Assembly (NCBI RefSeq): GCF_000208745.1
Contig: NC_030857.1
Location: forward strand, 10,002,371-10,066,370
DNA length: 64,000 nucleotides
DNA from: Theobroma cacao
Taxonomy: Eukaryota; Streptophyta; Magnoliopsida; Malvales; Malvaceae
Direction: 5' to 3'
This document shows, piece after piece, positions 59,181 to 64,000 of this stretch (position 1 is its first letter; every line of letters starts with the position of its first letter). The notes beneath the pieces are model-generated. The model was given only the letters and a program-made list of their open reading frames with translations, made no database searches and was not told where the DNA came from. The translations under genes were made by a program, and so were the position numbers.

Positions 59181-60070
59181 TTACATTTTACATATTCTGC
59201 TTATGGTTGTGCCGAGAAGTTGCAAAAGGCTCGAGATCAGCAACTTCTGTTTTAGTTCCTTGTGCACTTCACCTAGAGTTTGAGTCCATCAAAGGCCAAC
59301 TCCAGAACAAATACCCCTGCTTACTTTTTCTTGTCACCATTAAAATTTTTCCTTATGTAATTTAATTATAAATTAATAAAAATACACACACACACACACA
59401 CATAGATTAGTATTTGTTAGCATGTGCGTTGCATGTGATTACTTTGTTATTTAAATATTTTACAATAATAATTATAGAGAAAACTAATTTTAACAAACAA
59501 AATTTGAAATAAAAATAATTTCAAATTTATAATATTAATGTATAAATTATTCAATACTATTAGAATTAAGAAAAATATTTTTAATTAAAGTAACTAATAC
59601 AATTACAATTTTTATCTACAAATTAGATAAATCTGATTAATATTTATAATAAAAAATAGTTAAGATGGCAACTTAGAAATAAGATTACATTTTATGTCAT
59701 TTAAAAATTATTCCTACTTCTTAATTTGTTTTTCATGCTTTGTTTGATACTACTATGTACAATTGTAAATATTATTTATGTAATAATTAAAAATCATTTA
59801 AAATGAGAAATGACAATTTAATTAGAATTGAAAGAAATTGAATGCAATTAGAGTTCTTATTTACAAAAATGTAAAAATCTTATTAACATTTATAATAAAG
59901 AAATAATTATTATGATAGTTTAGAATTAAAATTCGTTTACCTCATTTAGCAATTGTGTCTACTTCATAATTTGAATTTCAATCATTGTCTAAAACAATTA
60001 CATGTGTAATTGTAAATGTTATTTATATAATAATTAAACATTATTTAAATGACAAATGACAATTTAAACG
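59181..60070. other. AT-rich spacer with (AC)n and a 245-bp tandem duplication
   Basis: No supported gene. 59181-59340 is more GC-balanced and keeps a 90-residue open frame I do not recognise. (AC)n at about 59383-59402. From 59690 and 59935 two diverged copies share TACTTC-TAATTTG, AATTGTAAAT-TTATTTAT and ATGACAATTTA. Confidence 0.6.
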
Positions 60071-60811
60071 TTTTTTTTTTTACTTTTTACTCTTTACATT
60101 TTACTTCTTCTTTTTGGGACAAAGTCTTTATCTCTGTCCAAGTCAATAGTTTTGTCCGATGACTTAAAAGTCTCATCTTCTTGTCCATTTTCTTTATCAG
60201 AGTTGATGGACTAAAGCATTTCTATCATGATTTTCTTGTATTCTTGCATGTTTTTTGCTTAGGCAAGTAGTACACTTGCATTTGATTTTGCATGTAAGAA
60301 CCTTGCCACTTCTTGGTCCGATGCAGCTGTCCTACATAATGTTGGGTTCTTGTTGAACCAATTATTAAGGTATTGTTCATCATATTTTTTGTCATCAAAT
60401 TTATTCCACCACTTGGTCTTAAAGGTTTAGATTATTAGGGGGGCACCATTTTGGGGATCAATACCATAAGTATAGTCCCATGAAGTTATCCATGAAATGG
60501 TTAATTTTAAGAAAAAGTGGATAGAGACATGTAATTATCCTGGTCAGGTTCAAGTTGAACTTTTTGGTAAAAATTTTGATATAATTCATCAATTTTAAAG
60601 GGAAGAATTTCTCTCAATGGCCCATACCAATTCCACCAATGACTAAACCATAATGAAAATTTATATTGATTTCCATTTTTGAAAAATACCGGCCAGGAAT
60701 ATCTAGTATGTTTATTATTGAAAAGGAAGGTATTGAACCAAGCTTGTTAATAGTTCCAATAATTGAAGAACATGCAATGGTTTGCTCCCATTGTAAATTG
60801 GTTAGGGAATT
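60071..60811 (-). pseudogene. Unidentified polyprotein-like coding relic, part 1
   Basis: Minus-strand reading with several stops: NSLTNLQWEQTIACSSIIG (60790-60730), then an aromatic-rich middle (FHYGLVI, TSWDYTYGIDPQNGAP near 60470-60430), FKTKWWNKFDDKKYDEQYL with NNWFNKNP (60420-60345), a helical KNMQEYKKIMIEML and an acidic/lysine tail ending KDFVPKRRS near 60100. The Trp/Phe-rich middle and acidic end suggest a capsid- or gag-like part of a retroelement or an old pararetrovirus-like insert, but I cannot name the family. Part 2 is at 63770. Confidence 0.45.
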
Positions 60812-63769
60812 TGTCACGACCAGGTACTCCCCTCGAGCCCGTGACAATCGCCGCGGTGTCCCGGTAGACACTCATTGCCCGAAATGTCAACCCGAAACCC
60901 CGCAAGGCTTTACTATCAGTTTCTCATTTCCCTTGTGAGCAACCATTGTCAAATATCGTGTTCTAAAAGATTTTAAACTGTTTCCAACTAAAAATAAATA
61001 AAATATTAATTTTCGTCTCACAAGGATATTTTGGTCATTTTTCTCAAAAATTTCGAAACTGGCTAAAACGTAATATACAAGTACAAAACACATAATTCAT
61101 ATTCAAAATGAGTTTAAAAGTCTAAAATCTTCATTTAAAACGAAATTACGGTTATTTGAATATAATAAGAAAATAAAAGAAATATTAAGTAAAATATTTT
61201 ATTTTCTTATAAAACAATATTTATAGAGTTATACGTGAATAATTTTTATAGGATAAAAGCTAAATAAATTTATACATACTGAAATACAATAAGCCAAAAT
61301 ATTTAATTTAATTTACAATAACAAGAGGGCCCCCGAATAAACAAAAGTAAAGAGGCCTGTGAACCTATGGTTTGGAAAATGAAGATCCAACGGTAGTCCT
61401 CGATGAGATTAGCTATTTACAACCTATACTGAACCTGAAATTGGTGGAAAGGAGGGTGGTGAGATTATAAAATCTCAATGAGTAAACAGACATCATCATA
61501 AATATCTAGAGTTTAGTACATGGAAACAATAAAATAAATCATCGTAAACTGGGTCACAGCATTAGAATACATTTCATTTAAAATATGTAAAGAGGCTTAT
61601 GAATTTCATAAAAACTAAACTTGTGCCATAAATCCATTCTCAGGGACACCTTGGCCTCGGCATCTTACCGAGACCGCCAAGGCTATTAAAATTCACATTT
61701 CACATAAATCATGTTTTTGTTTTGAAAACATAGTCATTCCTTGGCATTGGCTGAGTTCCCCCTCACGTGGTGGTTTGGCATGAAGTGAACCCTAAGCTTT
61801 ACCCCAGGAGATACCCTACGCGCCTCTCCGTTCGAGGTAAGAATATAATGGGGTTTACCGTGCCCCTCTAAAAGGTTGGTCTATAGAAACCCCCTACTAC
61901 AGTGATTAATTAATATATATAATCCACCATACAATAAAACTCAATAACATGATATGGCAATTTTGTAATTCACAGTCTTTCAAGGCAACCAAACCATTCA
62001 CATTTCAATAAAATTGTCAACTAGCCAATCATGCCCGATTTATCATAAGCCAATCAATTTAAACAATCAAATTACCACAATTAACAGTCTCCGTGTACTC
62101 TATTTTTTCAAAATCACTATTAATTTCAAAATAATTTATAATTTAATTTCATTAAAACACATTTATTCATAAAACATGAAAATTTACCTTTTTAAATTTC
62201 TTTTTCCATAGAATTCATGAAATCCCCTAAAAACCACCCTAGATAATTAAAATGACAGTAAGTTTACTCACAATGTCTAGAATGCAGACTTTCGACCCAC
62301 TCTGTCTACTGGTCCTCGGATGCAATTTTCTTGCTTTTATCGAAGGACTCACCACCTTGATACAGTACAAAATCGAGAAATTCACTACATTGGTACTAAA
62401 TTGAAATTAAACTAATTTAGACTATTAATGCATAATATGGAATGCAAAAATGCACTGGTAACTATATAAACTCGGTATTGGCCTAATTCATCTTATCACC
62501 CGATTAAATTACTAACGTGTCCAATTTAATCCCAAATTAATTTTTTTTAGTTTCTATACCTCAATTGCACCCAAATTGACTTAATGTCCCTTAGTGTGGT
62601 GCAAATTATCAGTCTCGACAGTAAATTACGAAAATACCCTTAATGGGTAAAAATTCGTATTTTTGCTCCAAAAATTTCCATTATTTTTCTAGGCTCATAA
62701 TTCATCATTTCTTAACCAATTCTCCTAGAATAAAAATCAAACTCATCCTCACTCATACATGGTAAATTCGACCATTAATGGTTGTGGGAGAAAATAAATT
62801 CTTTTCTTGTTGTTTTGTTTCTAAATGTGATAAACTAACTAAAAACACTAACATAACTTAAAATCAAATTAATCTAACAACTTTCTCTCTCCTAACCCAT
62901 TTTGATCAGCCAACAATTCATCATAAAAACATGTAATTTAAGCATGGAAAATAAGGAGAAATGCTTAAGGAAAATAGATTTCAAGCTTAAGTTGAAAAAT
63001 CCTACCTTTTTCACTTGTTTTCCTTGATTTTCCACACTTTTTCTCTTGAAATTCCTCACCTAGGGTTTGTTCTTCCTCTCTTTCTCTCTCTTCCTTGCTT
63101 GGCCAAATATTTGGAGAGTAATGGGCTGATTTATGCTGATTTTTTAGTTAAATAATAAAATATCTTAAGCTTGACACATGACATTTTCTTATTGGTCCAT
63201 TTTTAAAATTTTAAAAATTTAAACATTTTATCTCCACCACATGATTAGTCAAGGGTCAAAGATGAAGATAAAGGAAGACCATGTGCTGGAAAAAATGTTC
63301 TGATGGTTGAAAATTACAATTTTGCCCCTGGGGTGGCAAAATTACCATTTTACCCTTTTACTCTAAATTATACCGAAATTAAAATTTTTCACTTTTAAAC
63401 CTCAAATCATACTCCAATAAGTCAAATTATACTCCAATAAGTCAAATGGGGTCAAAAAAATCTTTTCTAAAATTTCTATTTTGTCCTCAAGTGGCAAATG
63501 ATCATTTTGCCCCTAGATAGTGAAAATTTCTATTCGACTCCAAATTGATCCTCAAACTCCGAATTACCATTTTGAGTCATCCTTGGACTGTGACGATCTT
63601 AATCTCACCTTAAAATTCATATTTGATCTAGTTCGAAGATTAAATCAACTTTGTTGTACCTCTAGGTACAATATCTACTTTTGTAAATTTTTTGGAGCTC
63701 TCCTAGCATACAATCATGCTATCATCACATGTACGTCATGAATAGTATTTTATAAGGTCGGGCTTTACA
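60812..63769 (-). mobile_element. Solo LTR, family D, copy D2 (2958 bp)
   Basis: Plus strand TGTCACGACCAGGTACTCC ... AGGTCGGGCTTTACA. Target duplication GAATT (60807-60811) / AAATT (63770-63774). The left 150 bases and many later blocks align with D1 (GTGACAATCGCCGCGGTGTC, ACCTTGGCC-CGGCATCT, CCCCTCACGTGGTGGTTTGG). It splits the minus-strand coding relic, whose reading continues on both sides. No coding sequence of its own. Confidence 0.9.
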
Positions 63770-64000
63770 AAATTTTTGTAGTAAGTTTGGGTTTTCTCCC
63801 TAGTCCATGGGTCATAGTACTTTCAAAATTTGGGTTGTAAAGTGAGTAATGAACTCGAGGTCATTTTTCTGCATAGTGTTTAAACAATACAGACCTTGTT
63901 TAGATTAGAATGTTTTCATAATACAGTTGGGGTTTTTGAAGGTCCCATGGTTTGTAGTGCCATCCTTGAAAAGCTTTTCAAATTGCAACATTAGGAGATT
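63770..64000 (-). pseudogene. Unidentified polyprotein-like coding relic, part 2
   Basis: Minus strand MALQTMGPSKTPTVL near 63960, then MTSSSLLTLQPKF and YYDPWTREKTQTYYKNF just before D2. The reading joins NSLTNLQWEQ of part 1 across D2. It runs off the window end. Confidence 0.42.

Noticed and set aside
59093..59365. 90-residue open frame as a possible host gene
   Set aside because: Starts inside LINE-3, no recognised motif, AT-rich flank; kept only as an unexplained segment.

Overview
The window looks like gene-poor, AT-rich plant nuclear DNA, probably pericentromeric or other heterochromatin of a eudicot. All recognisable coding sequence belongs to plant transposon families: Ty1/copia (including a SIRE/Maximus-type element with an extra envelope-like reading frame), Ty3/gypsy (a chromovirus and an Athila/Tat-type element), L1-type LINEs with a C-terminal RNase H domain, a hAT relic and a Harbinger/Tourist-like MITE. 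I see no intact host gene, rRNA, tRNA, CRISPR array or operon. The repeated short palindromes in the LTRs remind me of Malvaceae repeats (cacao, cotton relatives), but that is a weak impression from memory.

Layout, left half (1-24,330). An old copia element (Copia-A, + strand, 5' end outside the window) has been cut into four pieces (1-978, 3476-4793, 19789-20056, 22672-24330). Three long gypsy-type solo LTRs split it: A1 (979-3475), C (4794-19788) and A3 (20057-22666). Solo LTR C was itself hit by a MITE (18330-18928) and by a whole copia element, Copia-B (6065-17325, TSD AAACC). Copia-B carries another family-A solo LTR, A2 (12419-15066).

Middle (24,331-54,628). A 5'-truncated LINE (LINE-1) has a 1.0 kb hAT derivative in its reverse transcriptase (24775-25783, 8-bp TSD CTCAAAAC). 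Close to its ORF2 end it also holds a chromovirus-like gypsy element (27663-53731, TSD TTATC). That gypsy element contains a solo LTR of family B (29933-33840), which contains family-A solo LTR A4 (30854-33312, TSD CCATG, with a 964-bp assembly gap). It also contains a SIRE-type copia element (34363-53261, TSD TTATG). The SIRE's envelope-like frame is split by an Athila-like element on the minus strand (41107-50265), whose 5' LTR is split by solo LTR D1 (45732-48830). The chain is therefore LINE > gypsy > SIRE > Athila > solo LTR, five levels deep, and target-site duplications support every junction except the LINE's own ends.

Right (54,629-64,000). A second LINE (LINE-2, + strand) meets a third (LINE-3, - strand) tail to tail at a (TA)n tract. 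Then come about 0.9 kb of AT-rich DNA and an unidentified minus-strand coding relic (60071-64000) split by solo LTR D2 (60812-63769).

Nothing here works as a gene system. The elements are broken by stops, frameshifts and deletions; the SIRE element, for example, has lost the catalytic core of its reverse transcriptase. The most unusual signal is structural. At least four unrelated families carry repeated perfect palindromes, each with its own sequence: TCGCTGCAGCGA in family A, TGTATCGATACA in family C, TTAGTCGACTAA in SIRE, and GGCCGCGGCC variants in the Athila internal region. A fifth family, Copia-B, has a cluster of hairpins with 4-base loops.
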